Part shown: positions 1 to 8,845 of the stretch, piece by piece | Numbering within the stretch: the first letter of the stretch is position 1 | How the letters are laid out: every line of letters begins with the position of its first letter | NCBI RefSeq assembly: GCF_014284365.1 | Contig: NZ_JACOGG010000003.1 | Span: 62,001-126,000 of the forward strand | Length of the DNA stretch: 64,000 nucleotides | DNA from: Cognatundibacterium rugosum | GTDB lineage: Bacteria; Pseudomonadota; Gammaproteobacteria; Burkholderiales; Burkholderiaceae_D | Reading direction: 5' to 3' | The notes under the pieces: model-generated | What the model was told of the DNA's origin: nothing | Database searches by the model: none | The model's input: only the letters and a program-made list of their open reading frames with translations | Translations under genes and position numbers: made by a program

Positions 1-35
1 CATGGGTTTTCCTGTGTAGGAATCAGGGTTATACT

Positions 36-101
36 TGCCCGAACTTTTATTTATCGCCCGGTTAGTGTGGACTGGCCAAACAGTCCGCTCTGGTTCGGGC
101 A
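36..101 (+). other. nested inverted repeats upstream of pssA
   Basis: TGCCCGAAC at 36-44 is perfectly complementary to GTTCGGGCA at 93-101. Inside it, GGACTG (69-74) pairs with CAGTCC (81-86) over a 6-base loop. The element ends 21 bases before the pssA start and is followed by a short T-run (104-109). It could be the terminator of the upstream gene, which lies outside the window, or a structured pssA leader. Confidence 0.45.
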
Positions 102-122
102 TATTTTTTCGGGCAAAAACGC

Positions 123-980
123 ATGTCATCTTCACCGCGACGCAAACCAAAAGGCAGTTTTAAACTTTTTCCTAAAGGTGCGCGCAAATCGCAGCAGCGA
201 AATGATGGATCAGTGCTGCCTGCCGTACGTGAGCGTTCGCGAGGTATTTATCTGCTGCCCAATGCATTTACCACGGCTGCTTTGTTTTGCGGATTTTATG
301 CCATTGTGATGGCCATGGATCAGCAATTTCATCAGGCCGCTGTGGCGATATTTATTGCTATGGTCTTGGATGGTCTGGATGGGCGCGTAGCACGCCTGAC
401 CAATACCCAGAGTGAGTTCGGTGCGCAATATGATAGCTTGTCAGACATGTTGTCTTTCGGGGCAGCTCCCGCATTGGTTGTGTATGAATGGGCCTTGCGT
501 GGCATGGGCAAGCTCGGCTGGCTGGCCGCCTTTGTCTACTGCGCTGGCGCGGCACTCAGACTGGCACGATTTAATACCAATATCGCCGTGGTTGATAAAC
601 GTTATTTTCAGGGTTTGCCCAGCCCGGCGGCGGCGGCATTGGTAGCGGGTTTTGTATTGTTGATGGATGATCTGCAATTTGCGGGTACCGACTTACGCTG
701 GTACGCATGGGCGATTGCGTTGTTTGCCGGATTGACGATGGTGACGAATGTACCGTTCTACAGTTTCAAAGAAGTGAATCTGCGCAAAACAGTGCCTTTT
801 ATGGCGCCGTTGCTGATCTTGCTGGTGTATGTGATTGTGGTCAGTGATCCGCCTAAAGTTTTGTTTGGGTTATTTGTGCTGTATGGCTTATCGGGCTACA
901 TCGTATTGTTGTGGCGCTGGCGCCGAGGCCGTCCTGTTAGTCTGATACAGACCAAAGCAGAGCACACAGACGAAAAATAA
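123..980 (+). CDS. pssA: CDP-diacylglycerol--serine O-phosphatidyltransferase
   Basis: This is phosphatidylserine synthase, an inner-membrane enzyme that joins CDP-diacylglycerol and serine as the first step to phosphatidylethanolamine. The 285-residue product carries the full CDP-alcohol phosphatidyltransferase signature DGxxARx8Gx3Dx3D, starting at DGRVAR about residue 87 and ending in YDSLSD. Several hydrophobic segments follow, as expected for the membrane-embedded type found in betaproteobacteria. The basic N-terminus (SSSPRRKPKG) precedes the first membrane segment. No strong Shine-Dalgarno is visible before the ATG. A strong terminator follows, so it is not obviously co-transcribed with leuA. 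Confidence 0.93.
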   Translation: MSSSPRRKPKGSFKLFPKGARKSQQRNDGSVLPAVRERSRGIYLLPNAFTTAALFCGFYAIVMAMDQQFHQAAVAIFIAMVLDGLDGRVARLTNTQSEFGAQYDSLSDMLSFGAAPALVVYEWALRGMGKLGWLAAFVYCAGAALRLARFNTNIAVVDKRYFQGLPSPAAAALVAGFVLLMDDLQFAGTDLRWYAWAIALFAGLTMVTNVPFYSFKEVNLRKTVPFMAPLLILLVYVIVVSDPPKVLFGLFVLYGLSGYIVLLWRWRRGRPVSLIQTKAEHTDEK

Positions 981-1003
981 AATTCCGCATTTTCTGAGTC
1001 TAG

Positions 1004-1041
1004 CCGCAGTGAGCCAAATTCACTGCGGTTTTTTCTTTTTT
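1004..1041 (+). terminator. rho-independent terminator after pssA
   Basis: CCGCAGTGA (1004-1012) pairs with TCACTGCGG (1020-1028), giving a 9-bp GC-rich stem with a 7-base loop, followed by a T-rich run (1029-1041). Confidence 0.88.
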
Positions 1042-1079
1042 GATCGGGATTTAATTTGGATTTTTGCTGCTATAAATTC

Positions 1080-1108
1080 TTGCACTTTTCTGCATTCACG
1101 CTTATAGT
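1080..1108 (+). promoter_or_regulatory. sigma70-type promoter of the leuA leader
   Basis: TTGCAC (1080-1085) and TATAGT (1103-1108) are separated by exactly 17 bases. Transcription would start at about 1114-1117, at or next to the ATG of the leader peptide at 1116. The transcript may therefore have no 5' untranslated region. Confidence 0.65.
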
Positions 1109-1115
1109 CTGAGGC

Positions 1116-1205
1116 ATGAACTTTTCTTCTTCATCCTTCGCAGTTTTCACTTTAGCAGGCGCAACCCGTCTGCTATCGCTATTGGCATTTCTACTAGTGC
1201 GGTAA
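1116..1205 (+). CDS. putative leu leader peptide
   Basis: This is a 29-codon ORF with 7 Leu codons. Residues 19-27 read Leu-Leu-Ser-Leu-Leu-Ala-Phe-Leu-Leu, and four of these codons are CTA, normally a rare leucine codon. Leu-rich leaders using CUA codons are the known signature of leucine attenuators such as enterobacterial leuL. It sits between a good promoter and leuA, which makes the first committed enzyme of leucine synthesis. There is no properly spaced Shine-Dalgarno: GAGG lies one base before the ATG. With the promoter placement this points to leaderless translation. Its role as a sensor of charged tRNA-Leu is inferred. Confidence 0.6.
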   Translation: MNFSSSSFAVFTLAGATRLLSLLAFLLVR

Positions 1206-1257
1206 CGCGCTAAATCCTCCCTACCCACAATCCGTGTATTGCCCCGCTCGTGCATAT

Positions 1258-1302
1258 CCTGCAAGGGCAGGCCAAACAATAGGCAAAATCTGCATTTTTC
1301 TT
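1258..1302 (+). promoter_or_regulatory. candidate leuA attenuator: two mutually exclusive hairpins
   Basis: CCTGC (1258-1262) pairs with GCAGG (1267-1271) over a 4-base loop. The same GCAG-GCC stretch (1267-1273) can instead pair with GGC and CTGC (1282-1284 and 1290-1293), directly before a T-run (1295-1299, 1301-1302). The second hairpin is imperfect, with a 5-base bulge, so it is a weak terminator on paper. Confidence 0.35.
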
Positions 1303-1331
1303 ATTCAAATTATTCGCTACTGGAGAGCAAC

Positions 1332-2870
1332 ATGGCTGACAAACTGATCATATTCGATACAACTTTGCGCGACGGTGAACAATCACCGGGAGCTTCGATG
1401 ACTAAGGATGAAAAAATCCGTATCGCGAAACAACTGGAACGTCTGAAGGTAGATGTGATCGAGGCTGGTTTTGCAGCAGCTTCTCCAGGCGATTTTGAAG
1501 CGATTAAAGCGATTTCCGCAACGATTAAGGATTCCACCATCTGCTCGCTGTCGCGCGCGAACGATCGCGATATCGCGCGTGCAGCTGAGGCTTTGCAAGC
1601 GGCACAGCGCAAGCGTATTCACACTTTCATCGCCACTTCTCCGCTGCATATGGAAAAGAAACTGCGCATGTCACCGGATCAGGTGCTGGAGCAAGCGATA
1701 CAGGCGGTACGCTATGCACGTCAGTTCACCGATGATGTGGAATTCAGTCCTGAAGATGGCAGCCGGTCAGAAATGGATTTTCTGTGTCGCGTGATTGAAG
1801 CGGTGATTAAAGAAGGTGCGACCACGATTAACTTTGCCGATACTGTCGGTTATGGTGTGCCTGAGTTGTACGGCAACATGCTGAAGTCCTTGCGTGAACG
1901 CATACCAAATTCCGATAAAGCCATCTGGTCGGTGCACTGTCATAACGATCTGGGTATGGCGGTCGCCAATTCTCTGGCGGGTGTGATGATCGGTGGTGCG
2001 CGTCAGGTGGAATGTACGATCAATGGTTTGGGCGAGCGCGCCGGTAATACCGCGCTGGAAGAAATTGTGATGGCAGTACGCACCCGTAAAGATTATTTCA
2101 ATCTTGATCTGGGTATCGATGCAAGTCAGATCGTGCCCGCCTCTAAATTGGTTTCTCAGATCACTGGCTTTGCCGTGCAGCCGAATAAGGCAGTGGTGGG
2201 TGCGAACGCATTTGCGCACGCATCTGGCATTCATCAGGATGGTATTTTGAAAGCGCGCGATACCTATGAAATTATGCGTGCTGAAGATGTGGGCTGGAGT
2301 GCCAATAAAATCGTTTTGGGCAAGCTGTCCGGCCGTAATGCGTTCAAGCAGCGCCTGGAAGAATTGGGTATAGAGCTGGAATCTGAGGCGGAGGTCAATG
2401 CTGCATTTGCGCGCTTCAAGGAATTGGCGGATCGTAAATCAGAAATTTTCGATGAAGATATTCTGGCGCTGGTGTCCGATGAAGAGCATGCAAATGATAA
2501 TGAGGCCTTCCATTTTGTTTCACTTTCTCAGCGTTCGGAAACCGGTGAGTTGCCGCTTGCAAAGGTGGTCTTTTCGCGTGAAGGCAGTGAAATCACTTGT
2601 GAGGCGAACGGCAATGGGCCGGTGGATGCGATAGTCAATGCCATTGAATCCAAAGTCGCAAGCGGTGCTGAATTGCTGCTGTTCTCGGTGAATGCGATCA
2701 CGACCGGTACCCAGTCTCAGGGGGAAGTGACGATGCGTTTGTCTAAGTCGGGACGTATCGTGAATGGTGTCGGTGCGGATCCGGATATTGTGGTGGCATC
2801 AGCAAAAGCCTATTTGTCTGCATTAAATAAATTGCAATCAAAAACAGAAAAGCTGAACCCCCAGGTCTGA
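1332..2870 (+). CDS. leuA: 2-isopropylmalate synthase
   Basis: LeuA condenses acetyl-CoA with 2-oxoisovalerate to 2-isopropylmalate, the committed step of leucine biosynthesis, in the cytosol. The ATG at 1332 follows GGAGAG (1322-1327) and gives 512 residues, the usual length of the bacterial LeuA type. The DRE-TIM barrel starts with [25 protein letters not shown] and [14 protein letters not shown] supply metal and substrate residues. The last 120 or so residues form the leucine-binding regulatory domain, so feedback inhibition is expected. The gene stands between its own leader region and rpsO, without other leu genes next to it. Confidence 0.96.
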   Translation: MADKLIIFDTTLRDGEQSPGASMTKDEKIRIAKQLERLKVDVIEAGFAAASPGDFEAIKAISATIKDSTICSLSRANDRDIARAAEALQAAQRKRIHTFIATSPLHMEKKLRMSPDQVLEQAIQAVRYARQFTDDVEFSPEDGSRSEMDFLCRVIEAVIKEGATTINFADTVGYGVPELYGNMLKSLRERIPNSDKAIWSVHCHNDLGMAVANSLAGVMIGGARQVECTINGLGERAGNTALEEIVMAVRTRKDYFNLDLGIDASQIVPASKLVSQITGFAVQPNKAVVGANAFAHASGIHQDGILKARDTYEIMRAEDVGWSANKIVLGKLSGRNAFKQRLEELGIELESEAEVNAAFARFKELADRKSEIFDEDILALVSDEEHANDNEAFHFVSLSQRSETGELPLAKVVFSREGSEITCEANGNGPVDAIVNAIESKVASGAELLLFSVNAITTGTQSQGEVTMRLSKSGRIVNGVGADPDIVVASAKAYLSALNKLQSKTEKLNPQV

Positions 2871-2880
2871 ACGGCCAAAC

Positions 2881-2910
2881 TTGTTCAATTATTCCGACTT
2901 ATGGTATAGT
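2881..2910 (+). promoter_or_regulatory. promoter of rpsO
   Basis: TTGTTC (2881-2886) and TATAGT (2905-2910) are separated by 18 bases. TG two bases upstream of the -10 is of the extended type. The implied 5' leader of about 80 bases would be the site where S15 could bind its own mRNA, as known in other bacteria. Confidence 0.55.
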
Positions 2911-2998
2911 TGCGGGTCCCGTCATTCCGGCGGGTGTTTATTCACGATAGCAGAGGTTGTTGTTGACTGACTTTTGCTATCGCATGTAAAGGAAAATT

Positions 2999-3268
2999 AT
3001 GTCTATCGTTAAATCCCAGAAAGCCGCTATCGTTGCGGATAACGCACGTGGTCAGAACGACACTGGCTCTCCAGAAGTTCAAGTTGCTTTGTTGACAGCT
3101 CGTATCAACGATCTGAACTCCCACTTCAAAGCACACGGCAAAGATCATCATTCCCGTCGCGGTCTGATCATGATGGTTAACCGTCGTAAAAGCCTGTTGT
3201 CTTACCTGAAAGGTAAAGATCTGAACCGTTACCGCGCTCTGATCGAAAAACTCGGTCTGCGTAAGTAA
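2999..3268 (+). CDS. rpsO: 30S ribosomal protein S15
   Basis: S15 is a primary 16S rRNA-binding protein of the small subunit platform. The product has 89 residues, the exact family length, with the conserved [12 protein letters not shown] and [15 protein letters not shown] segments (here [11 protein letters not shown]) and the basic C-terminus. AAAGGAAAA precedes the ATG. It is followed by a terminator and then pnp, the classical rpsO-pnp arrangement. Some pnp transcripts probably come from readthrough. Confidence 0.97.
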   Translation: MSIVKSQKAAIVADNARGQNDTGSPEVQVALLTARINDLNSHFKAHGKDHHSRRGLIMMVNRRKSLLSYLKGKDLNRYRALIEKLGLRK

Positions 3269-3299
3269 TTGTTGCTGTTTCTGGCAAAAAAATTGTAGC

Positions 3300-3340
3300 A
3301 AAAAGCCTGCGTCAGATGATGTCGCAGGCTTTTTGTTTTT
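3300..3340 (+). terminator. rho-independent terminator between rpsO and pnp
   Basis: AAAAAGCCTGCG (3300-3311) pairs with CGCAGGCTTTTT (3323-3334), and the T-run continues to 3340. Confidence 0.85.
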
Positions 3341-3513
3341 GTGGTTTTGATTCTTCGGTGTCCGTAATGAATCGCGGATAAAAACGGTGCAGATTTGCTC
3401 TGCTGCGCACGGGATTTGTGTGTGGTAATGCAAAAAGGTGGCTCTCGGGGCCGCTTGTGGTGAGGTGAACGACAGCGCCTGAAAATCTGTCGGCAAAATA
3501 GAAAGGACACATT

Positions 3514-5652
3514 GTGTTTAATAAAGTTACTAAAACCTTCCAATACGGCCAACATCAAGTCAAGCTGGAAACCGGTGAAATCGCGCGTCAGGCATCTGGT
3601 GCTGTGATGGTTTCCGTTGAGGATACTGTTGTGCTGGCAACCGTCGTTGCTAAAAAAGATGCAAAGCCAGGTCAGGATTTCTTCCCATTGACCGTTGATT
3701 ACATGGAAAAAAGCTACGCAGCTGGCCGTATTCCAGGTGGTTTCTTCAAACGTGAGGGCCGCCCTTCTGAAAAAGAAACACTGACTTCCCGCCTGATTGA
3801 TCGTCCGATTCGTCCGCTGTTCCCGGAAGGTTACCTGAATGAAGTTCAGGTGATTGTGCATGTGCTGTCCGTCAATCCTGAGATTGATCCTGACATCGCT
3901 GCGATGATCGGTGCTTCTGCTGCGATCAGCCTGTCTGGTATTCCTTTCAATGGTCCTCTGGGTGCGGCGCGCGTAGGTTATACAAATGGCCAATACGTAC
4001 TGAATCCAACGGCAACGCAATTGAAGACTTCCGAGATGGATCTGGTTGTTGCCGGTACTGAAGCTGCAGTGCTGATGGTGGAATCCGAAGCGCAGCAATT
4101 GTCGGAAGAAGTCATGCTGGGCGCGGTTGTGTATGGTCACGAGCAAATGAAAGTCGTGATTGATGCGATTCATGATCTGGTGCGTGATGCAGGTAAGCCT
4201 GAAGTGCAATGGGCGCCGGCTGCTAAAAACGAAGCGCTGATCGCTGCAGTAACAGCAGTGGCTGAGCCTCTGTTGCGCGCTGCGTATCAGACTAAAGAAA
4301 AACAGGCCCGTACTGAACAGCTGAAATCGGCTAGTTCTACCGTTACTGCTGCGTTGGCAGAGCAGGCTGCGGCTGCCGGTGTGGATGCACCGGATTCCGC
4401 TGAAGTTGGCAATATCCTGTTTGATCTGGAAGCTAAAATTGTGCGTTCCCAGATTCTGGAAGGCGAGCCACGTATCGATGGCCGTGACACCCGCACTGTG
4501 CGTCCTATCAGCATCAGTACTGGCGTATTGCCGCGTACTCATGGTACTGCTTTGTTCACACGTGGCGAAACACAGGCGCTGGTGATCGCGACGCTGGGTA
4601 CTGCACGTGACGAGCAAAAGATTGATGCTTTGATGGGTGAATACTCTGACCGCTTCATGCTGCATTACAACATGCCTCCATTCGCTACTGGCGAAACCGG
4701 CCGTGTTGGTACGCCTAAGCGCCGTGAAATCGGCCATGGCCGTCTGGCTAAGCGCGCATTGCAGGCGGCATTGCCTGATCCGGAAGATTTCAGCTACTCC
4801 GTACGTCTGGTGTCTGAAATTACAGAGTCCAACGGTTCTTCCTCCATGGCGTCGGTATGTGGTGGCTGCCTGGCGTTGATGGATGCGGGTGTACCGATGA
4901 AAGCCCACGTCGCCGGTATCGCGATGGGTCTGATCAAAGATGACAATAAATTCGCGGTCTTGACAGATATTCTGGGTGATGAAGATCATCTGGGTGATAT
5001 GGACTTTAAAGTAGCGGGTACTGCGGCTGGTATTACTGCCTTGCAGATGGATATCAAAATCCAGGGCATTACCAAGGAAATCATGCAGGTCGCTTTGGCG
5101 CAGGCGAAAGAAGGCCGTATTCATATCCTGGGCAAAATGCAGGAAGCTGTACCAACCGGTAAGACAGAATTGTCTGACTTTGCGCCGCGTTTGATCACGA
5201 TCAAGATCAATCCAGAAAAAATCCGTGACGTCATCGGTAAGGGTGGCGCAGTGATTCGCGCATTGACGGAAGAAACCGGTACACAAATCGACATCAGTGA
5301 TGAAGGTGTGGTCACTATCGCGTCTGTGGATGCTGCTGCAGGTCAGGAAGCGAAACGCCGTATCGAAGAACTGACTGCGGAAGTTGAGGTAGGTAAGGTC
5401 TACGAAGGTACCGTGTTGAAATTACTGGATTTCGGTGCCATCGTTCAAATCATGCCTGGTAAAGATGGTTTGCTGCACATCAGTCAAATTGCAAATGAGC
5501 GGGTGAATGCAGTTGCTGATTACCTGAAAGAAGGTCAGCAAGTGCGTGTGAAAGTGCTGGAAACAGATGACCGTGGTCGCTTCAAGCTGTCGATGAAGGC
5601 AGCAGTGACTGAAGGTGGTGAAGTTCAGCAGCAACAACAGCAACAGCAGTAA
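3514..5652 (+). CDS. pnp: polyribonucleotide nucleotidyltransferase (PNPase)
   Basis: PNPase is a phosphorolytic 3'-5' exoribonuclease of the RNA degradosome. A GTG start at 3514 sits behind GAAAGGA (3501-3507). In order: first RNase PH domain (about 10-145), helical linker, second RNase PH domain (about 320-460), KH domain with the GKGG loop (near [11 protein letters not shown]), and an S1 domain ([16 protein letters not shown]...GLLHIS). Total length is 712 residues, normal for the family. The C-terminus is odd: eight consecutive glutamines encoded by a CAG/CAA run (5628-5649). A strong terminator follows the gene. Confidence 0.97.
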   Translation: MFNKVTKTFQYGQHQVKLETGEIARQASGAVMVSVEDTVVLATVVAKKDAKPGQDFFPLTVDYMEKSYAAGRIPGGFFKREGRPSEKETLTSRLIDRPIRPLFPEGYLNEVQVIVHVLSVNPEIDPDIAAMIGASAAISLSGIPFNGPLGAARVGYTNGQYVLNPTATQLKTSEMDLVVAGTEAAVLMVESEAQQLSEEVMLGAVVYGHEQMKVVIDAIHDLVRDAGKPEVQWAPAAKNEALIAAVTAVAEPLLRAAYQTKEKQARTEQLKSASSTVTAALAEQAAAAGVDAPDSAEVGNILFDLEAKIVRSQILEGEPRIDGRDTRTVRPISISTGVLPRTHGTALFTRGETQALVIATLGTARDEQKIDALMGEYSDRFMLHYNMPPFATGETGRVGTPKRREIGHGRLAKRALQAALPDPEDFSYSVRLVSEITESNGSSSMASVCGGCLALMDAGVPMKAHVAGIAMGLIKDDNKFAVLTDILGDEDHLGDMDFKVAGTAAGITALQMDIKIQGITKEIMQVALAQAKEGRIHILGKMQEAVPTGKTELSDFAPRLITIKINPEKIRDVIGKGGAVIRALTEETGTQIDISDEGVVTIASVDAAAGQEAKRRIEELTAEVEVGKVYEGTVLKLLDFGAIVQIMPGKDGLLHISQIANERVNAVADYLKEGQQVRVKVLETDDRGRFKLSMKAAVTEGGEVQQQQQQQQ

Positions 5653-5683
5653 TAGCAATTATCGGCGTTAGCTGAGATTGTGG

Positions 5684-5715
5684 AAAACGCCCGTATCATT
5701 GCGGGCGTTTTTTAT
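5684..5715 (+). terminator. rho-independent terminator after pnp
   Basis: AAAACGCCCG (5684-5693) pairs with CGGGCGTTTT (5702-5711) over an 8-base loop, with T-run continuation. Confidence 0.85.
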
Positions 5716-5840
5716 TGGGGCTTAGCAAAAAATCTGACGAGTTGTAGTGGTAAGCTGAGGCGGGCTGGCTGGATGGCAGTCATCGCGTTGACCGGCGCCC
5801 TGTGTATTGTATTGGTGTGTGTAACGGTTGGAGGTGCATG

Positions 5841-6821
5841 ATGCGTGCGATAGAGATGCGTGGTTTTGGTGGTCCGGAAGTGCTGCAGTTGTGTGAGCGT
5901 GATATGCCTGTGCCGGGTGAGGGCGAGGTGTTGATACGGGTTAGGGCGGCGGGTGTGAACCGGCCGGACGTGTTGCAGCGTATGGGGCTGTACCCGGTGC
6001 CGCCGGGCGCCTCGGATTTGCCTGGTCTGGAGGTGGCTGGTGAGATTGTAGCTGGTGACATGACTGTCAGTGATTTGCAGCCTGGTGATGCGGTGTGCGC
6101 GCTGGTGCAGGGTGGAGGCTATGCCGAATATTGTGTCGCACCGCTGGCGCAGTGTTTGCCTGTGCCGCGTGGATTGTCGATGTTAGAGGCGGCATCGCTG
6201 CCGGAAACGTACTTTACGGTCTGGAGTAACGTCTTTGATCGTGCTCGCTTGCTGCCGGGTGAAGGTTTGCTGGTGCAGGGTGGGGCTTCTGGCATAGGTG
6301 TGGCGGCGGTACAACTGGCGCGCGCAATGGGTAACCGGGTCTTTGCGACTGCTGGTTCGGATGAAAAATGCCGTGCGGTGGAGGCACTGGGCGCGGAGCG
6401 CTGCATTAACTATAAAACCGAGGATTTTGTACAAGTGGTGCGTGAGTTGACGGTCGGTCGGGGTGTGGATGTTGTATTGGATATGGTGGCGGGTGACTAT
6501 TTGCCGCGCGAGATACAGTGCCTGGCGGACGATGGGCGGATCGCGATAATCGCCCTGCTGGGTGGGGCTAAGGCGCAAGTCGATCTGGGGCAAGTGTTGC
6601 GCAGAAGATTGACTATCACTGGCTCCACGCTGAGGCCACGTTCGGTGCAGTTTAAACGCGCTATTGCCGTCGAGCTTAAGGATAAGGTCTGGCCGTTGCT
6701 GGAAAATAGACAAATTCAACCCGTTATTCACACTGTGCTGCCTTTGCAGGCGGCAGCCCAGGCACATGCTTTGATGGAGTCAGGCCAGCATATAGGTAAG
6801 ATAGTTTTGCAGCTTGATTGA
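5841..6821 (+). CDS. NAD(P)H quinone oxidoreductase, zinc-independent MDR family
   Basis: This is a member of the medium-chain dehydrogenase/reductase superfamily, PIG3/TP53I3-like quinone oxidoreductase group, which reduces quinones with NADPH. The nucleotide-binding fold shows [14 protein letters not shown] about residue 145. The early FGGPEVL and the [11 protein letters not shown] segment are typical of the group. Zinc-binding cysteines are absent. Two ATG codons occur in tandem (5838 and 5841); TTGGAGG (5828-5834) has better spacing for 5841, giving 326 residues. It ends about 120 bases before tpiA, which has its own promoter. The physiological substrate cannot be read from sequence. Confidence 0.88.
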   Translation: MRAIEMRGFGGPEVLQLCERDMPVPGEGEVLIRVRAAGVNRPDVLQRMGLYPVPPGASDLPGLEVAGEIVAGDMTVSDLQPGDAVCALVQGGGYAEYCVAPLAQCLPVPRGLSMLEAASLPETYFTVWSNVFDRARLLPGEGLLVQGGASGIGVAAVQLARAMGNRVFATAGSDEKCRAVEALGAERCINYKTEDFVQVVRELTVGRGVDVVLDMVAGDYLPREIQCLADDGRIAIIALLGGAKAQVDLGQVLRRRLTITGSTLRPRSVQFKRAIAVELKDKVWPLLENRQIQPVIHTVLPLQAAAQAHALMESGQHIGKIVLQLD

Positions 6822-6877
6822 ATTCGTTTGTGTTGGCGTTTTATTTAAGCTTGAAACTTGTTGGATAATGCGGAGCT

Positions 6878-6912
6878 TGTGGTTTGACCACACTTGTTCT
6901 GCGGGATACAAT
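6878..6912 (+). promoter_or_regulatory. tpiA promoter with overlapping dyad
   Basis: TTGACC (6884-6889) and TACAAT (6907-6912) are separated by 17 bases, close to consensus. The -35 box lies inside a perfect dyad TGTGGT-TTG-ACCACA (6878-6892), a possible operator. The expected start near 6919 leaves a leader of only about 20 bases. Confidence 0.6.
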
Positions 6913-6939
6913 AGACGGTTATTTACATTGAAACTGACT

Positions 6940-7692
6940 ATGCGACGCACTCTTATAGCTGGTAACTGGAAAATGAATGGCAGCTTTGCTGCTAACCACT
7001 CCTTACTTACTGAAATCGTAGCTGGTTTGCCAGCTCTCTCGTCGGCAGATGTGCTGGTTTGTGCGCCTGCTCCTTATCTGGCTCAGTGCGCTGATGTGCT
7101 GGCTGCTTCGCCAGTCGCCTGGGGCGCGCAGGATTTGTCTGTGCATGCGCAGGGTGCGTACACGGGTGAGGTGTCTGCTGCGATGTTGCTGGATTGCGGC
7201 TGCCGATATGTCATCGTCGGGCACTCGGAGCGCCGTGCTTATCATGCGGAGTCCGATCAGTTGGTGGCGCAAAAGGCGTTGCGTGCAGTGGAGGCGGGTC
7301 TGAAACCTGTGGTTTGTGTGGGTGAGACCCTGGAGCAGCGCGAAGGTGGTTTGACGAATCAGGTGGTGGGTGCGCAGCTGGATGCAGTGCTTGCTTTGCT
7401 GACGGTAGAGCAGTTGCGCAATATCGTGGTCGCGTATGAGCCGGTGTGGGCAATTGGCACAGGTAAAACTGCAACGCCGCAAATGGCGCAGGATGCGCAT
7501 GCCTTCCTGCGTCAGCAGCTTGCGGCAACAGACCTGGAATTGGGTGCGTCTGTGCAAATTTTGTATGGTGGCAGTATGAAGCCGGATAATGCGGTGGAAT
7601 TGCTCGCGATGGCGGATATAGATGGTGGTTTGATTGGTGGCGCGGCGCTGAAATCTGCGGATTTCCTCGCTATCGTCGGCGCGGCGAAGTAA
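6940..7692 (+). CDS. tpiA: triosephosphate isomerase
   Basis: TpiA interconverts dihydroxyacetone phosphate and glyceraldehyde 3-phosphate in glycolysis and gluconeogenesis. The 250-residue product has all active-site elements: NWKMNG (catalytic Lys near residue 11), GHSERR (catalytic His), the [11 protein letters not shown] loop (catalytic Glu and flexible loop 6) and YGGSMKPDN (phosphate binding). The start at 6940 is set by homology to the [14 protein letters not shown] beginning. An in-frame extension to 6814 overlaps the preceding gene and is not family-like. A Shine-Dalgarno is weak or absent. secG follows after 39 bases, probably co-transcribed. Confidence 0.96.
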   Translation: MRRTLIAGNWKMNGSFAANHSLLTEIVAGLPALSSADVLVCAPAPYLAQCADVLAASPVAWGAQDLSVHAQGAYTGEVSAAMLLDCGCRYVIVGHSERRAYHAESDQLVAQKALRAVEAGLKPVVCVGETLEQREGGLTNQVVGAQLDAVLALLTVEQLRNIVVAYEPVWAIGTGKTATPQMAQDAHAFLRQQLAATDLELGASVQILYGGSMKPDNAVELLAMADIDGGLIGGAALKSADFLAIVGAAK

Positions 7693-7731
7693 TTTGCGAA
7701 TTTGAGTATTTAATCTTTTTGGGTGTTTTGA

Positions 7732-8091
7732 ATGCAAACTTTTTTTACGTTGATCGTTGTGGTGCAAGTGGTTTCTGCGTTGGCTATTATCGGTCTGGTG
7801 CTGCTGCAGCACGGTAAAGGGGCTGATATGGGGGCTTCTTTCGGTTCCGGTGCTTCGGGTAGTTTGTTTGGTGCGACAGGCTCTTCTAATTTTCTGTCGC
7901 GTTCAACAGGTATTGCTGCTGCGGTTTTCTTTTCGGCGACACTGGCTTTGGCTGTCGTTGGTGGTAAAGCTAAAGTAAGTGGTGGTGTGATGGATAATTT
8001 GCCTGTGTCGGGTGCACCGGCCAGTGCTGCGGCAACTGCTGTGCCGGCCTCTGCGCCTGCTGATACGCAGTCGAATCAAATTCCAAAATAA
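7732..8091 (+). CDS. secG: preprotein translocase subunit SecG
   Basis: SecG is the small accessory subunit of the SecYEG translocon in the inner membrane. The product has 119 residues with two membrane segments (about 3-25 and 52-73) separated by the hallmark Gly/Ser-rich loop HGKGADMGASFGSGASGSLFG. The C-terminal tail is Ala/Pro-rich, as in other betaproteobacterial SecG. The tpiA-secG pairing is common in proteobacteria. No clear terminator follows; about 190 bases later the tRNA-Leu gene begins. Confidence 0.93.
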   Translation: MQTFFTLIVVVQVVSALAIIGLVLLQHGKGADMGASFGSGASGSLFGATGSSNFLSRSTGIAAAVFFSATLALAVVGGKAKVSGGVMDNLPVSGAPASAAATAVPASAPADTQSNQIPK

Positions 8092-8242
8092 GTTGTGCAG
8101 GGCAGAGTGGATTGGTTGTGGTTTGACTTGGTTTTGGGTGTTGAAGATGCCTGAATGTTTGGTCGCCATAGTTTGAGCTGACTCTGCTGTGTATTTAATT
8201 TGTTGCTCAGCAAAAAAACTTCGATTTTATGCCCTTTGTGCG

Positions 8243-8271
8243 TTGAACAATGGGTGTGGAAGTAGTAGAAT
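8243..8271 (+). promoter_or_regulatory. promoter of tRNA-Leu
   Basis: TTGAAC (8243-8248) and TAGAAT (8266-8271) are separated by 17 bases, ending 11 bases before the mature tRNA 5' end. Confidence 0.65.
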
Positions 8272-8282
8272 GCTGGGCTTAG

Positions 8283-8367
8283 GCCGACGTGGTGAAATTG
8301 GTAGACACGCTATCTTGAGGGGGTAGTGGCGCAAGCTGTACGAGTTCGAGTCTCGTCGTCGGCACCA
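8283..8367 (+). tRNA. tRNA-Leu(GAG)
   Basis: This is an 85-base class II tRNA. The acceptor GCCGACG pairs with CGTCGGC, the anticodon stem CTATC/GGTAG encloses loop TTGAGGG with anticodon GAG, the long variable arm TGGCGCAAGCTGT is typical of tRNA-Leu, and the T-arm has TTCGAGT. CCA is encoded (8365-8367). No terminator is visible between it and nuoA, so the nuo operon may be partly read through from this promoter. Confidence 0.97.
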
Positions 8368-8479
8368 AGCAAAAAGTCAGATTTTCTTTCCTGGCTTTGT
8401 CGAGGAAGTGGTTGTGGGTTTGAAGTCTCTTTCAAAATGCAATTCGCTTCATATGGCGTTCAATTACAGGTAGCCTAAC

Positions 8480-8839
8480 GTGAACCTCGAAAATTATTTC
8501 CCAGTTCTTCTTTTTATTCTGGTTGGCATCGGTGTTGGTGTGTTGCCGCAATTGTTGGGTCGCATCCTTGCTCCTTATAAGCCAGACTCCCAAAAAACAT
8601 CCGCCTATGAGTGCGGCTTCGAGGCATTCGAAGATGCGCGCATGAAGTTCGATGTGCGCTACTACCTGATTGCTATTCTTTTTATTCTGTTTGATCTTGA
8701 GACTGCGTTCTTCTTCCCGTGGGGGGTGGCAATGCGTGATCTGGGCTGGTCGGGCTTCCTGATTATGCTGGGTTTTGTCTTGGAATTTGCAGTTGGATTC
8801 TGGTACATCTGGAAAAAAGGCGCTCTGGATTGGGAGTGA
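8480..8839 (+). CDS. nuoA: NADH-quinone oxidoreductase subunit A
   Basis: NuoA is a small membrane-arm subunit of complex I, located at the junction with the peripheral arm near the quinone site. The 119-residue product has three membrane segments, and the conserved loop [21 protein letters not shown]-like region lies after the first (about residues 38-60). The start codon is GTG at 8480 behind an AGG-containing site. First gene of the 14-gene nuo operon. The 112 bases between tRNA-Leu and nuoA hold no convincing promoter of their own. Confidence 0.96.
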   Translation: MNLENYFPVLLFILVGIGVGVLPQLLGRILAPYKPDSQKTSAYECGFEAFEDARMKFDVRYYLIAILFILFDLETAFFFPWGVAMRDLGWSGFLIMLGFVLEFAVGFWYIWKKGALDWE

Positions 8840-8845
8840 TGGATT

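Noticed and set aside
1070-1279. Reverse-strand 69-codon frame upstream of leuA
   Set aside because: No ribosome site and fully explained by the leader peptide and promoter on the other strand.
3229-5286. A 685-codon open frame antisense to pnp
   Set aside because: It lies opposite a highly conserved gene, has His/Arg/Thr-rich low-sense composition and no ribosome site; it is a codon-bias shadow.
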